40,246 bases of DNA from positions 1 to 40,246 of the forward strand of contig JANYDT010000065.1 in the NCBI GenBank assembly GCA_025359845.1, written 5' to 3'. Position 1 is the first letter of the stretch. The number at the start of each line of letters is the position of its first letter. A program made the translations under genes and the position numbers. This DNA comes from Acidimicrobiia bacterium (GTDB lineage: Bacteria; Actinomycetota; Acidimicrobiia; Acidimicrobiales; JANYDT01). Of this stretch, positions 25,077-34,256 are shown in pieces. Below the pieces are notes generated by a model. The model searched no databases and had not been told where the DNA came from. It was given only the letters and a program-made list of their open reading frames with translations.

Positions 25077-25934
25077 GTGTCGTCACTGATTTGGGAAGTC
25101 GACCGCTCCGGGTGGGAGCTTCAGCGCCCTGTGGTCGTTCTCGCGTTCGCGGGATGGTTCGACGCGGCGACCGTCGCCACGGCGGCCCTCGAAAATCTCG
25201 CGTCGGTCACCGGTGCGAAGGCGGTTGCTCGTATCTCGTGTGAGGAGTACCTCGATCTGCGAACCCATCGTCCTCGGGTCTTTCTCGCCGACGATCACAC
25301 CCGTCGCATCGAGTGGCCCGACACGCTGGTGCGGTGGGCCCCAGCCGCAGAGGGCGCTCGAGACATCTTTCTGATCGGCGGCCCCGAGCCCGACTATCGG
25401 TGGCGCCATTTCGTCGATGATGTTTTGTCGGTCGCCGATGCTGTGGGGGCCGAGTTGGTGCTGACGTTGGGGGCGATGGCGGGGCGGGTGCCGCATACCC
25501 GTCCCGCGACGGTTTCGGCCAGCGCCACCACTGTCGAACTGACCCACGCATTGGGACTGTCGCTGCCCCGCTATGCAGGCGTAACGGGGGTCGTTGGGGT
25601 CTTGCAGCAAGCCATGGGAGCAACCGGACGCGACGGAATCTCGTTGCGAGTTGACGTACCCTTTTACCTCGGAGGCGCCGGATTTCCGCCCGGCACGGCC
25701 GCGCTGCTCGAACGGGTCGAGCAACTTCTCGGCGTGTCGACCGGACAGGGCGGGCGCCGTGAAAGAATTGCCGAATGGCATTCCGCGGTAGCCGAGGGCA
25801 TGGCCGAGAATCCCGAAGTGCGCCGCCAAATCGGGTGGCTCGAGTCCGCCTATGACCGCGCCCAGGCGCCCGACGCGGGCAACCTTTTCGCCGACCTCGA
25901 ACGGTATCTCGGAGCCCGGCGCGAGGAGGAGTGA
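25077..25934 (+). CDS. PAC2-family protein
   Basis: Protein of 285 residues of the PAC2 (proteasome assembly chaperone 2-like) family, common in Actinobacteria. Characteristic segments are VLAFAGWFDAATVATAALE near residue 22, the IFLIGGPEPDYRWRHF strand and the LGAMAGRVPHTRP stretch. GTG 25077 is chosen because AGGA at 25065-25068 is correctly spaced; ATG 25068 overlaps that site. The acidic C-terminus ends ARREEE. Bacterial members have no settled function. Its final GAGGAG doubles as the ribosome site of the aminotransferase. Confidence 0.85.
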   Translation: MSSLIWEVDRSGWELQRPVVVLAFAGWFDAATVATAALENLASVTGAKAVARISCEEYLDLRTHRPRVFLADDHTRRIEWPDTLVRWAPAAEGARDIFLIGGPEPDYRWRHFVDDVLSVADAVGAELVLTLGAMAGRVPHTRPATVSASATTVELTHALGLSLPRYAGVTGVVGVLQQAMGATGRDGISLRVDVPFYLGGAGFPPGTAALLERVEQLLGVSTGQGGRRERIAEWHSAVAEGMAENPEVRRQIGWLESAYDRAQAPDAGNLFADLERYLGARREEE

Positions 25935-25942
25935 CCGCGCCC

Positions 25943-27310
25943 ATGAGGCCTTCGACCGGGCTGAGCGCAAATGTGCCGGCTGATGGTCCGGGCTGCGCAA
26001 GACTGGGGCCGATGCGCAAGAACCTGATCAAGAAGGGCGACGAGCACCTCCGCTACGAGATCCGCGAGATCGTGGAGATCGCGAATGAGATCGTCGCCAT
26101 GGGTGTACCGATGATCTGGGAGAACATCGGAGACCCGGTGGCCAAGGGCGAGCGCCTCCCAGTGTGGATGAAGCACGTGGTCGAAGAGGCGGTTCGAGAC
26201 GACCGGACCTACGCCTATTCGCCGACCAAGGGCGACCTCACGGCCCGCCGCTTCGTGCTCGACTACTTCAGCAACGATCACCTGTGCACGGAGGAGGAGA
26301 TCATTTTCTTCAACGGCCTCGGCGATGCGATCAACAAGATCTTCTCGAACCTTTCGACCAGCGCTCGGGTGATCGGACCGAACCCCACCTATCCGTCGCA
26401 CGCCACGGCCGAGGCGATGCACTTCGGCGGTGACCACATCACCTATCCGCTCATGCTCGACCAAAATGGACGGATCGATCTGGCCACGCTCGAAGCGACG
26501 GTGAAGGGCAACGAAGACATTGTGGGCATCCTCGTGATCAACCCGAACAACCCGCTGGGCGTGGTCCATTCCCGAGAAGACCTGGTCGAGGTCGTGCGCA
26601 TCGCCCGAGAGAACAGCTGCTTCCTTTTGTTCGACGAGATATACCAGCATCTCGTGTTCGATCCATCCAAAATCGTGCGCCTCAGCGAAATCATCGGCGA
26701 TGTGCCCGGCATCTCCATGAAGGGCGTCAGTAAAGAGATCCCGTGGCCCGGCAGCCGGTGCGGTTGGATCGAGATCTACAACATCAATGCCGACGAGAAC
26801 TTTAGAGGCTATATCCACACTATTTTCGTGAGCAAAATGCTCGAAGTGTGCTCAACCACTCTGCCCCAAGTGGTGTTCCCCAAGATCGTTACTCACCCCG
26901 AGTTCCAGGCCTTTCTCGCCACGCGGCTCGACAAGTACCGCCGCCGGGCCGCGACCGCGCTGGCCATCTTCGACGGTTGTGCGGTGCTCAAGCCCATTGT
27001 GCCTGACGGAGTGTTCTATCTCACGGTCGTGATCGACACGGTCACCTTTCCGAACACTGTCGACTTGGCGGCCCGCAACGACGACGTACGCAACTATCTC
27101 GACAAGCTCGAAGGCGATCCGACGCTGCGGACCGACAAGCGGTTCGCGTACGAACTGATGGGTGCCGAGGGCGTCTGCGTGGTGCCGCTGTCGGGCTTCT
27201 CCAGTCCCGTCGACGGCTTCCGCATGACGTTGCTGGAGGAGGACGAGGCGTTGTTCGAAGAAACATGTCGGCGCATCCGCCGCGGGGCGCAGGCGTACTT
27301 CCGGGCGTAG
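25943..27310 (+). CDS. PLP-dependent class I/II aminotransferase
   Basis: Fold-type-I aminotransferase of 455 residues if ATG 25943 is used, which follows the GAGGAG at 25926-25931. ATG 26012 (432 residues) gives a more family-like start, MRKNLIKKGDEHLRYEIREIV, and is a real alternative. PLP site: YAYSPTKGDLTAR helix, INPNNPLGVVH, FDEIY (Asp binding pyridine N), and the Schiff-base lysine in GVSKEIPWPGSRCGW (Lys264 from 25943). The Arg of SGFSSPVDGFRMT binds the substrate carboxylate. Likely an amino acid or related aminotransferase; specificity unknown. Convergent with the universal stress protein gene. Confidence 0.88.
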   Translation: MRPSTGLSANVPADGPGCARLGPMRKNLIKKGDEHLRYEIREIVEIANEIVAMGVPMIWENIGDPVAKGERLPVWMKHVVEEAVRDDRTYAYSPTKGDLTARRFVLDYFSNDHLCTEEEIIFFNGLGDAINKIFSNLSTSARVIGPNPTYPSHATAEAMHFGGDHITYPLMLDQNGRIDLATLEATVKGNEDIVGILVINPNNPLGVVHSREDLVEVVRIARENSCFLLFDEIYQHLVFDPSKIVRLSEIIGDVPGISMKGVSKEIPWPGSRCGWIEIYNINADENFRGYIHTIFVSKMLEVCSTTLPQVVFPKIVTHPEFQAFLATRLDKYRRRAATALAIFDGCAVLKPIVPDGVFYLTVVIDTVTFPNTVDLAARNDDVRNYLDKLEGDPTLRTDKRFAYELMGAEGVCVVPLSGFSSPVDGFRMTLLEEDEALFEETCRRIRRGAQAYFRA

Positions 27311-27330
27311 TGCGGCGGCGTACTTCCGGG
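27292..27330 (+). repeat. Tandem duplication at the aminotransferase stop
   Basis: GGCGTACTTCCGGG occurs at 27292-27305 and again at 27317-27330, 25 bases apart, each followed by a GTAG or CGTAG. The first copy contains the stop codon region. A short local duplication rather than a mobile element. Confidence 0.6.
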
Positions 27331-27333
27331 GTA

Positions 27334-27347
27334 GCCGGTCGCCCGGC
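27334..27347. terminator. Weak hairpin between convergent genes
   Basis: GCCGG-TCGC-CCGGC can form a 5-bp stem with a 4-base loop between the convergent aminotransferase and stress-protein genes. There is no T run on either side, so it is at most a weak bidirectional terminator. Confidence 0.2.
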
Positions 27348-27375
27348 GAGTCCGACGCTCAATAATACGGCGTGC

Positions 27376-27810
27376 TCAAGTCGTGCGAACGATGAGCACG
27401 CTGCACGGGGCGTGGTGGGCGATGCGGTTCGGGACGGATCCGAGCACGAATCGTCCGAGCCCTTTCATGCCCCGGTTTCCGACGACGATGAGATCGGCCT
27501 TGAGTCTTTCGGCGAGCGCGATGATGGTCGTGGCCGGGTCGCCGTCGAGGGCGTGTTCGTGCACTTTGGCCCCGAGGTCGCGTACGAGTTCGCCCACCCG
27601 TGACAGTGCCGTGGCGGCTTCTTGATGCTGCGACTCGGTCCAGTTCGGCGGTAGGGGAGCACCCTGGGCTGCGAGTGCGGCCGACATGGGTGACACTACG
27701 GAGACGATATGCAAATCGGCGTTGTGGGTAACGGCCAGCGCCGCCGCCGCCTTCACTGCTTCGGTGGCAGTGTCCGATCCATCGGTGCCGGTAACGATAA
27801 TCTCATACAT
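27376..27810 (-). CDS. Universal stress protein (UspA family)
   Basis: Single-domain Usp protein of 144 residues. The first strand IIVTGTDGSD supplies the nucleotide-binding Asp, and the ATP loop GNRGMKGLGRFVLGSVPNRIAHHAPCSVLIV carries the G-x2-G-x9-G-[ST] pattern (residues about 110-140), so it should bind ATP. ATG 27810 is preceded by a GGAAG purine stretch. It has its own promoter region, shared divergently with the methyltransferase. Expected to be induced by starvation or stress; role in the cytosol. Confidence 0.9.
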   Translation of the reverse strand: MYEIIVTGTDGSDTATEAVKAAAALAVTHNADLHIVSVVSPMSAALAAQGAPLPPNWTESQHQEAATALSRVGELVRDLGAKVHEHALDGDPATTIIALAERLKADLIVVGNRGMKGLGRFVLGSVPNRIAHHAPCSVLIVRTT

Positions 27811-27941
27811 AAGGACTTCCTTCACAAGAGAGGGACGGACGAGACGGAGACTACGAGTAAAACGCCGGCCGCGCATCGAAGCCAGTCGATGCCCGCAAAT
27901 ATTTGATTGACACGCGCACTCGAAGCGGTGAGGTGTTGATC

Positions 27942-27970
27942 TCGACTGTTACTGGGCCGGGCCCTACTGT
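27942..27970 (+). promoter_or_regulatory. Candidate leaderless promoter of the O-methyltransferase
   Basis: TCGACT at 27942-27947 and TACTGT at 27965-27970 are 17 bases apart and the GTG start is 8 bases downstream of the -10. No ribosome site is visible, so transcription probably starts at the GTG itself. Confidence 0.4.
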
Positions 27971-27977
27971 TGGCCGC

Positions 27978-28637
27978 GTGAACTTGCGCACCGGCCCTTG
28001 GATCGATCCGAACATCAGCGACTACCTTCGAGCCCACGCCGCCGCGCCTGACGCGGCGCAGGAGTGGATCAACGAGCGGACGGCCGAGCTGGGCGGTATC
28101 TCGCGCATGCAGATCGGATCCGATCAAGTGGTGTTCATGACGATGCTCACCAAGTTGGTCGGTGTTTCGTTCGCGGTCGAAGTCGGTACCTTTACTGGCA
28201 CCTCGGGGCTGGCGATCGCCCGCGGACTAAAGCCTGGGGGTCGGCTGCTCTGCTGCGATATCAACGAGGAGTGGACGACGATCGCCCGCGACGGCTGGAC
28301 CCGGGGCGGCGTGGCTGATCGCGTGGAGCTGCGGCTCGGGCCCGCCCTCGAGACGCTGCGAACGTTGCCTGCCGACACCCTCGTCGACCTCGCCTTCATC
28401 GATGCCGACAAGACCAACTATCTCGCCTATGTCGAAGCGTTGCTGCCCCGCCTGCGCTCCGGCGGGCTGCTGCTCATCGACAACACGATTTGGTACGGGG
28501 CGGTCGTCGACCCGTCCCGAGACGATGCCGATACGGTCGCCATCCGAGCCGTCAATGACTTTGTGGCTGCGGATGCTCGCCTCGAGTCGGTGATTGTGCC
28601 GATCGGCGACGGGCTCACGGTCGCCCGGAAACGCTGA
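27978..28637 (+). CDS. SAM-dependent O-methyltransferase (CCoAOMT-like, family 3)
   Basis: Class I methyltransferase of 219 residues. SAM motif I is VEVGTFTGTSGLAIA near residue 60; the acidic second loop is CCDINEEW; the metal/substrate motif is FIDADKTNY near 139 with a following LLIDNTIWYG, both typical of metal-dependent catechol-type methyltransferases. Start GTG 27978 has no Shine-Dalgarno and follows a TACTGT box. Likely substrate a catechol-like hydroxyl; unlinked by orientation to an obvious operon, although the importer follows 100 bases later. Confidence 0.9.
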   Translation: MNLRTGPWIDPNISDYLRAHAAAPDAAQEWINERTAELGGISRMQIGSDQVVFMTMLTKLVGVSFAVEVGTFTGTSGLAIARGLKPGGRLLCCDINEEWTTIARDGWTRGGVADRVELRLGPALETLRTLPADTLVDLAFIDADKTNYLAYVEALLPRLRSGGLLLIDNTIWYGAVVDPSRDDADTVAIRAVNDFVAADARLESVIVPIGDGLTVARKR

Positions 28638-28649
28638 GTCTCCTGAGAA

Positions 28650-28679
28650 TTGCACGATGGGTCCGAAGTCTGCTGTAAT
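28650..28679 (+). promoter_or_regulatory. Candidate promoter of the importer operon
   Basis: TTGCAC at 28650-28655 and TGTAAT at 28674-28679 are 18 bases apart, ahead of the 60-base leader of the substrate-binding protein gene. Sigma-70-like by eye only. Confidence 0.4.
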
Positions 28680-28737
28680 TCGATACTTCAAAACGAGATC
28701 TCTCGCGCCCAAAAAACCAAGGGAAAGACTTACAGCC

Positions 28738-29961
28738 ATGAAAACAGGAGTAACGCGCCTAAATGGCGTCGCTATCGTATTGGCAGCGGCAATGGCCGCA
28801 CCGGCTTTGATTGCCGGCGCTGCGTCTGCGGCCACCAAGACAGCCGTCAAGACAATCAAGATCGGTTACGTCAACAACGAAGGGGCGGCGTTTTCGCTGC
28901 CGGAGTTTCGGATCGGGGGCGAGGTGGCGATCGACTATATCAACAAGCACGGTGGCATCAAAGGCCTGAAAATCGAAGAGGTTAAGTGCATCGCCGATGC
29001 ATCGCCCGAGTCGTCGATAAGCTGCGCGAACAAGTTTATTGAGCAGAAGGTCACCATTGCTTATGCCGGAATCGATGTTGCTTCCGACGCGGCACTTCCG
29101 TTGCTCTCAAAGGCTGGCATCCCGTATGTCACGAGCAACTCGTGGGGTACCGCCCAGAAGAACGACCCGGATTCGTTCATCCTTCATGCGGCGAGTGCCG
29201 CGTACACGATCGCTCCCCTCAAGGTGCTCCAGGGCCTCGGGGCGAAGAAGGTGGCGGTGATCCTTGAAGACACGCCTTCGGGCCAAGATTTCATCAAGAA
29301 CGTGGTTAAGCCGATCGGCGAAGGAAAGTTGGGGCTCCAGATCACTCCAATCACCGTCGATCCCGCCAACCCTGACTGGACGGCAGCCGTTACCACGGCG
29401 ATGGCCGGAAGTCCCGACGCGATTTGGGGCCAGCTCACCGAGCCTGGATGCATCGGAATGACCACGGCCACGAATGCCCTCGGGTTCAAGGGGCCGGTGT
29501 TTGCCGGTTCCTGTTCGCTGTACATCACTGTCGTGGGCGCTAAGGCCATCGGCACCTATACATCCGGTGACGTTTATAACCTTGAACAGTCGAAGTTTGC
29601 ATCGCCCAGAATCCAAAAGAATCTGGCTGTGTACGCCGCTGCGATGAAAGCCGCCGGTCAGGAAAAGTACATCAACGGATTTGCCGCTGCTCCCTATTCG
29701 TCGATGTTTGAACTGAAGTCGATCATGGAGACGATCAAGGGCCCTATCACGCCGACATCATTCAAGGCGGCCATGAATGCCGGCAAGACGACCCCCGGTC
29801 ACCTCGGCGCGGATCTCAAGTGCGGACAGAAGCCGTGGCCCACTGAGACGTCGCACTGCCGGGCCGACATTCTTATCTGGAAGGTCGTGGCCGGGCCTAA
29901 CGGTCCCACCCGTGAGCCCGCGGTTGCGGGGTTCCAGGACTACTCGAGCCTGGTGAAGTAA
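28738..29961 (+). CDS. ABC substrate-binding protein, LivJ/LivK type
   Basis: Periplasmic-binding-fold type I protein of 407 residues for a branched-chain-type importer. A Sec signal peptide ends near AGAASA-ATK; no lipobox Cys is visible, so anchoring is by other means or not at all. The mature protein starts IKIGYVNNEGAAFSLPEF, the binding-pocket strand, and keeps the two-lobed pattern (GGIKGLKIEEV, YAGIDVASDAALPLL). A GGGAAAG purine stretch lies about 12 bases upstream. Codon and base use are noticeably less GC-rich than the neighbouring enzymes. In this family ligands range beyond amino acids to amides and aromatics. Confidence 0.88.
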   Translation: MKTGVTRLNGVAIVLAAAMAAPALIAGAASAATKTAVKTIKIGYVNNEGAAFSLPEFRIGGEVAIDYINKHGGIKGLKIEEVKCIADASPESSISCANKFIEQKVTIAYAGIDVASDAALPLLSKAGIPYVTSNSWGTAQKNDPDSFILHAASAAYTIAPLKVLQGLGAKKVAVILEDTPSGQDFIKNVVKPIGEGKLGLQITPITVDPANPDWTAAVTTAMAGSPDAIWGQLTEPGCIGMTTATNALGFKGPVFAGSCSLYITVVGAKAIGTYTSGDVYNLEQSKFASPRIQKNLAVYAAAMKAAGQEKYINGFAAAPYSSMFELKSIMETIKGPITPTSFKAAMNAGKTTPGHLGADLKCGQKPWPTETSHCRADILIWKVVAGPNGPTREPAVAGFQDYSSLVK

Positions 29962-29984
29962 GCCAGGACCAATAGGAAACGTCA

Positions 29985-32852
29985 GTGAGCCAATACGTCC
30001 TCTTCGCGCTTGTCGGTCTCGGCACCGGAGCCATCTACGCCGCCCTCGGGGTCGGATTGGTCGTCACCTTCAAGGGCACCGGGATCATCAATTTCGCCGG
30101 CGGGGCGATGGGGATGTGGAGCGCGTATGTCTTCGACGAGATGCGCCGCAACGGCGATCTGACGTTTCCTGTGGTGATTGTGCCGCACAAGATCCACCTC
30201 GCCGCCCACGTCGCCTTCGCCCCGGCGCTGGTGATGGCGCTGGTGTCGTCGGCATTGCTGGGCATCCTGGCCCACCTACTCGTGTTTCGACCCCTGCGCA
30301 AGGCTCCGGCCCTCGCTAAGGTCGTGGCCTCGGTTGGGCTGATGATCACGATTCAGGCTTTGGTGGTCTTGAATTTCGACGCCACACCGAGACGGGTCGA
30401 CCCCATCCTTCCCGAAAGCACCTTCAAATTGAGCGGGATTTCCATCCCTCGCGACCGGCTCTGGCTCACGCTCATCACCGTGCTCCTCGGTTCCGCTTTG
30501 TGGGCGTACTTTCGGTTCACACGGTTGGGGTTGGCGACACGGGCCGCCGCGGAGAACGAGCGGGCGGCCTCGTTGGCGCGTTTTTCTCCCCAGTTCCTGG
30601 CCGCTACGACATGGCTCATCTCGTCCACCGTTGTGGGCCTGCTTTTCATCCTCGCCTCGCCCTCGACCGGGCTGAACGCGATTGGGTTCACCCTCATCGT
30701 CGTTCCTGCGCTGGCGTGTGCACTGGTCGGGAGGCTGACCTACATCGGTGTCGTGATCGCCGCCGGCCTGGCGCTGGGCGCGATCCAGTCCGAAGCCACG
30801 TTGCTCGGAACCAAGGCCTGGTGGCCGACGTGGGCGAGGACAGGCTTCGGCGACGCCCTGCCCTTCCTCGTCGTCATCGCGGTCCTGTTCGTGTCCGGCC
30901 GCTCGCTGCCGAGCCGCGGCGCAGTGGAAGCGGATCCGCTCCCTGAGGTCGTCATCCCCCGGAACCGGCCGAAGGTCGTCATTTCCGTCACGTTGGTCGG
31001 AATGTTGTTGCTGATCGTGACGAAGGGTAGCTACCGCTTCGGTCTGATCACCAGCATGATCGTTGCCGTCATTGCGTTGTCGCTGGTGTTGCTGACGGGT
31101 TTCATCGGACAGATATCGCTCGCGCAGGCGGCTTTCGCCGGCTCGGCGGGATTCGCGGTGTCCAAGCTTGCATCCGATGCGCACATCGCCTTTCCGATTT
31201 CCACCGTGATCGCGGTGGCGATGGCCACGATCCTGGGTGTCGTGGCCGGCCTCCCCGCCCTGCGGATCCGGGGCGCTCAGCTCGCGGTCGTCACCCTGGC
31301 GTTGGCCGTTGCCCTCGAACGGTTCGTGTTTCGAAACCCCAATTTCACGAAGTTGTCGGGCAATTTGATCCCCGATCCGAAAGTGTTCGGCGTCGACTTG
31401 AGTGTGCGGAGCAGTTCGAGTATCGCCCGCTTGCCGTTCGGACTCATGGTGCTGGCAATCCTCGTCGCGGTGTCGGTGGCGGTGGGCAATCTGGCGCGGG
31501 GCTCCACCGGGCGTCGGTTCCTTGCCGTGCGTTCCAACGAGCGGGCCGCAGCCTCGCTTGGGATCGACGTATCAATGACCAAGCTCACCGGATTTGCCAT
31601 CGCCTCCGGCCTCGCCGGGCTCGGAGGCACGCTCATCGGATACAGCCGGGGTCAGCTGTCCGCGGACTCGTTCGGGGCACTGGTCGGCGTGAGTTTTCTG
31701 GCGTTTGCGTATCTCGGCGGCATCACCTCCATCAGCGGCGCGTTGGTGGCAGGAACGTTCGCGCCATTGGGAATCACCTATGTGATCTTCAACCGCCTCT
31801 TCGAGAACCTCGGTACCGCGTACCTGCTCATCAGTGGGGTGAGCCTGATTCTCACTGCGATCTTCAACCCGATCGGCATCGCCGGGGCAACCCGCCAGAA
31901 CTTCGCTCCCCTCGTGGCGCGTTTCGCCAAGCGCCGCCACGCTGACGAATTACCGCAGGGCGTGACCGAGGCACCCACTCTTCTGACTTCAAGTGGCAGT
32001 GGTTCGAGCGGACATCGATCCCGCGTCGACGAAACGCCGACGGTTCTGCTCGCAACGGATGAGTTGTCGGTCGCCTACGGCGGCCTTGTCGCCCTGGATG
32101 GCGTTTCGATCAAGGTGATGTCTGGCCAGATTGTCGGCCTCATAGGACCGAATGGGGCCGGGAAGACAACGTTCATCGACGCGCTGACCGGGTTCGTCGC
32201 GTCGCGTGGATCGGTGCAATTCAGTGGGCGGACCCTCAACGCGATGGCGGCCCACGACCGGGCGCGGCTGGGGCTGGCTCGAACGTGGCAGGCGATGGAA
32301 CTGTTCACTGATCTCACCGTCCGCGACAACGCATTGGTTGCGTCAGAAACGGCCACGTTGCGCGCCGTCGTAGCCGATCTGATCCGCCCGACCCGGGTCG
32401 GCGATACGAACAGTGTCGATTGGGCGCTCGACCTGGTTGGGCTCACTTCGCAGGCTGGTCGCAAGCCGGCGATGTTGTCGCTCGGGCAGCAGAAGCTGCT
32501 CGGTGTGGCCCGGGCGCTCGCCACCCGGCCCAAGGTGGTACTGCTCGACGAACCGGCGGCCGGTCTCGACACGGCGGAGAGCGAAACGCTGGGGCGGCGT
32601 CTCCACGATATCGTCGACCATGACATCGCCGTGCTCTTGATCGACCACGACATGAGCCTTGTGCTCGACGTGTGCGACTATATTTATGTGCTGGAATTCG
32701 GCGCGCTGATAGCGGAGGGCACGCCGGCCCAGATCCGAGTAAATCCGCGTGTCGTGGAGGCGTACCTGGGGAGTTCGGCGGTCGATGTACCCCGCGGCGC
32801 GGCGTCATCCTCGGGTACGTCGCCCATCGCGGCCCCGGCGGTGATCGGTTGA
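29985..32852 (+). CDS. Fused LivH-LivM permeases with LivG ATPase
   Basis: A single 955-residue polypeptide carrying three importer subunits. Residues about 1-310 are the LivH permease, with the [16 protein letters not shown] coupling region; 328-640 the LivM permease, with [17 protein letters not shown]; a hydrophilic Ser/Gly/His linker spans 640-685; 686-955 is the LivG ATPase. ATPase motifs: Walker A GPNGAGKT near 720, signature LSLGQQK near 831, Walker [12 protein letters not shown] near 852 and H-loop LIDHDM. GTG 29985 is used, with AGGA about 8 bases upstream. Its TGA overlaps the LivF TTG. One chain would pair with LivF and the binding protein to form the importer. Confidence 0.92.
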   Translation: MSQYVLFALVGLGTGAIYAALGVGLVVTFKGTGIINFAGGAMGMWSAYVFDEMRRNGDLTFPVVIVPHKIHLAAHVAFAPALVMALVSSALLGILAHLLVFRPLRKAPALAKVVASVGLMITIQALVVLNFDATPRRVDPILPESTFKLSGISIPRDRLWLTLITVLLGSALWAYFRFTRLGLATRAAAENERAASLARFSPQFLAATTWLISSTVVGLLFILASPSTGLNAIGFTLIVVPALACALVGRLTYIGVVIAAGLALGAIQSEATLLGTKAWWPTWARTGFGDALPFLVVIAVLFVSGRSLPSRGAVEADPLPEVVIPRNRPKVVISVTLVGMLLLIVTKGSYRFGLITSMIVAVIALSLVLLTGFIGQISLAQAAFAGSAGFAVSKLASDAHIAFPISTVIAVAMATILGVVAGLPALRIRGAQLAVVTLALAVALERFVFRNPNFTKLSGNLIPDPKVFGVDLSVRSSSSIARLPFGLMVLAILVAVSVAVGNLARGSTGRRFLAVRSNERAAASLGIDVSMTKLTGFAIASGLAGLGGTLIGYSRGQLSADSFGALVGVSFLAFAYLGGITSISGALVAGTFAPLGITYVIFNRLFENLGTAYLLISGVSLILTAIFNPIGIAGATRQNFAPLVARFAKRRHADELPQGVTEAPTLLTSSGSGSSGHRSRVDETPTVLLATDELSVAYGGLVALDGVSIKVMSGQIVGLIGPNGAGKTTFIDALTGFVASRGSVQFSGRTLNAMAAHDRARLGLARTWQAMELFTDLTVRDNALVASETATLRAVVADLIRPTRVGDTNSVDWALDLVGLTSQAGRKPAMLSLGQQKLLGVARALATRPKVVLLDEPAAGLDTAESETLGRRLHDIVDHDIAVLLIDHDMSLVLDVCDYIYVLEFGALIAEGTPAQIRVNPRVVEAYLGSSAVDVPRGAASSSGTSPIAAPAVIG

Positions 32853-33601
32853 GCGCCATCGAGGTGGACGCCTTGGTGGCCGGGCATGTCGGCATCCCGT
32901 CCGTCCGAGGTCTCGACCTCCACGTCGAACGGGGTGAATTGGTGGCCCTCCTCGGCCCGAATGGCGCCGGCAAGAGCACCACACTGTGGACGATCGCCGG
33001 TGCGCTTCCGATCATCGGGGGCGACGTCAGAGTCCTCGGGCGATCGATACGCGGCACCAGCGCCCACATGGTGGCCCGCCGCGGTGTCGCCCTCGTGCCC
33101 GAAGACCGGGGCCTTTTCTTCCAACTCAGCGTGGCGGAGAACATGCGCCTCCACTGCCACCGCGCCAGCACCGTTACCGTGGATCAGGTGCTGGGCTACT
33201 TTCCGGCGCTGGAGAACCTGCAGCCCCGCAAGAGCGGATTGCTCTCCGGGGGTGAACAGCAGATGCTCGCAGTGGCCTGTGCGCTGCTGTCGGACCCCCA
33301 AGTGCTGATGATCGACGAGATGAGCCTGGGCCTTGCCCCCATCATCGTCGAACGTCTTCTTCCGGTCGTGCGCCAGATCGCCGACGACCGAAACATGGCG
33401 GTCCTGTTGGTGGAACAACACGTGCAGGCGGCGCTCGGCGTGGCCGACCGGTGCTACGTGCTCAATCATGGAGAGCTCGTCATGTCGGGCACGCCGGCTG
33501 CCGTGCTGGCCGACGGACACCTGTTAGAAGCCAGTTACCTCGGAGTCCATACCGATCCGGTTTCGTCGACCGACCCAACGCCAGCAACCAGTGGTCCGTG
33601 A
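32849..33601 (+). CDS. livF: LivF ATPase of branched-chain-type importer
   Basis: ABC ATPase of 250 residues. Walker A GPNGAGKS near residue 37, LSGGEQQML near 131, Walker [13 protein letters not shown] and H-loop LVEQHVQ match LivF, the second ATPase of the Liv importer. TTG 32849 overlaps the TGA of the fused permease gene (TTGA) and no better start lies in the first 15 codons; ribosome reinitiation would fit. The 3-prime 120 bases are overlapped on the opposite strand by the read-through of the DUF4276 gene. Confidence 0.88.
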   Translation: MSAIEVDALVAGHVGIPSVRGLDLHVERGELVALLGPNGAGKSTTLWTIAGALPIIGGDVRVLGRSIRGTSAHMVARRGVALVPEDRGLFFQLSVAENMRLHCHRASTVTVDQVLGYFPALENLQPRKSGLLSGGEQQMLAVACALLSDPQVLMIDEMSLGLAPIIVERLLPVVRQIADDRNMAVLLVEQHVQAALGVADRCYVLNHGELVMSGTPAAVLADGHLLEASYLGVHTDPVSSTDPTPATSGP

Positions 33602-34256
33602 ATTTCCACAAGGAGTACGTCATGATCGTCGTCGGAAACGCGCGAGGAGTGACTTCGAACGTTGCGCGCGAGGGGTGACCCGGCAAGCTAAAGGTTGGCG
33701 GCAAACCGATCGATGTTCGCAGCAAGATATCGCGGTGCCGATCGAAGTCCCTGACAAATTGCTTCCGGCGACGACCCGTCCCACCACTGGCCGCGAGCAG
33801 TGCGTTCTTCAGCATCTCCTTCGGATTCGCGATGGTCTCGGCCTGCTTCCAACCCGGTAGCTCCAGCGGTTGCCGGCCGTCGGGGCGGCCGTCGACGCGC
33901 CTTACTGCAGCCTCGTCAAGAAGCAACCATGCTTCGGTCATCCGGACAGGAACCACGGGGACAACCCTCGAGGTGAATCCGACTACGCGAGCGGCGGCGG
34001 CCTCGATCTCGGTTCGCCGGCTGGCCGACGTTTGCGCCTCGGCATCGCGGTGCACAAAGGCTACTTCGATGCGGTCGCCGGTGCGCAGTAGCGCGCCCAG
34101 GCGATCGGCTACACCCCTTGACGATGCGCCGAAGCGCATGGGGTCGGGGGTGTCGACGCGTACATCAACGCCGCGCTCGTTGCAGAGGTCCTGCAAGTGC
34201 TCAGCGAGCGGCAGATCGGTCGATCCGTCGGCGATGAACACGCCTCGCAGAGTCAT
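33480..34256 (-). pseudogene. DUF4276-family gene with a lost 3-prime end
   Basis: The first ~190 residues are DUF4276-like: FIADGSTDLPLAEHL near residue 7, the VPVRMTEAWLLLDE stretch and NPKEMLKNALL, followed by a GRRRKQF tail. The family is probably a TOPRIM-like nuclease partner of AAA ATPases in defence modules. After about RHRDILLRTS the normal family C-terminus does not follow; the frame instead runs through the antisense of a small plus-strand ORF and the last 120 bases of livF to a TGA at 33480-33482. ATG 34256 overlaps the ATPase stop (ATGA). Truncated rather than intact is my reading. Confidence 0.65.
33622..33678 (+). pseudogene. 18-codon ORF downstream of livF, probable gene stub
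   Basis: AAGGAG at 33610-33615 is six bases before ATG 33622, an excellent ribosome site, yet the ORF ends after MIVVGNARGVTSNVAREG. It follows livF by 20 bases. Such a strong start without a body suggests the original next gene of the importer operon was cut off here when the ATPase/DUF4276 island arrived, or that this is a coupling leader. No homologue is recognisable. Confidence 0.35.
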
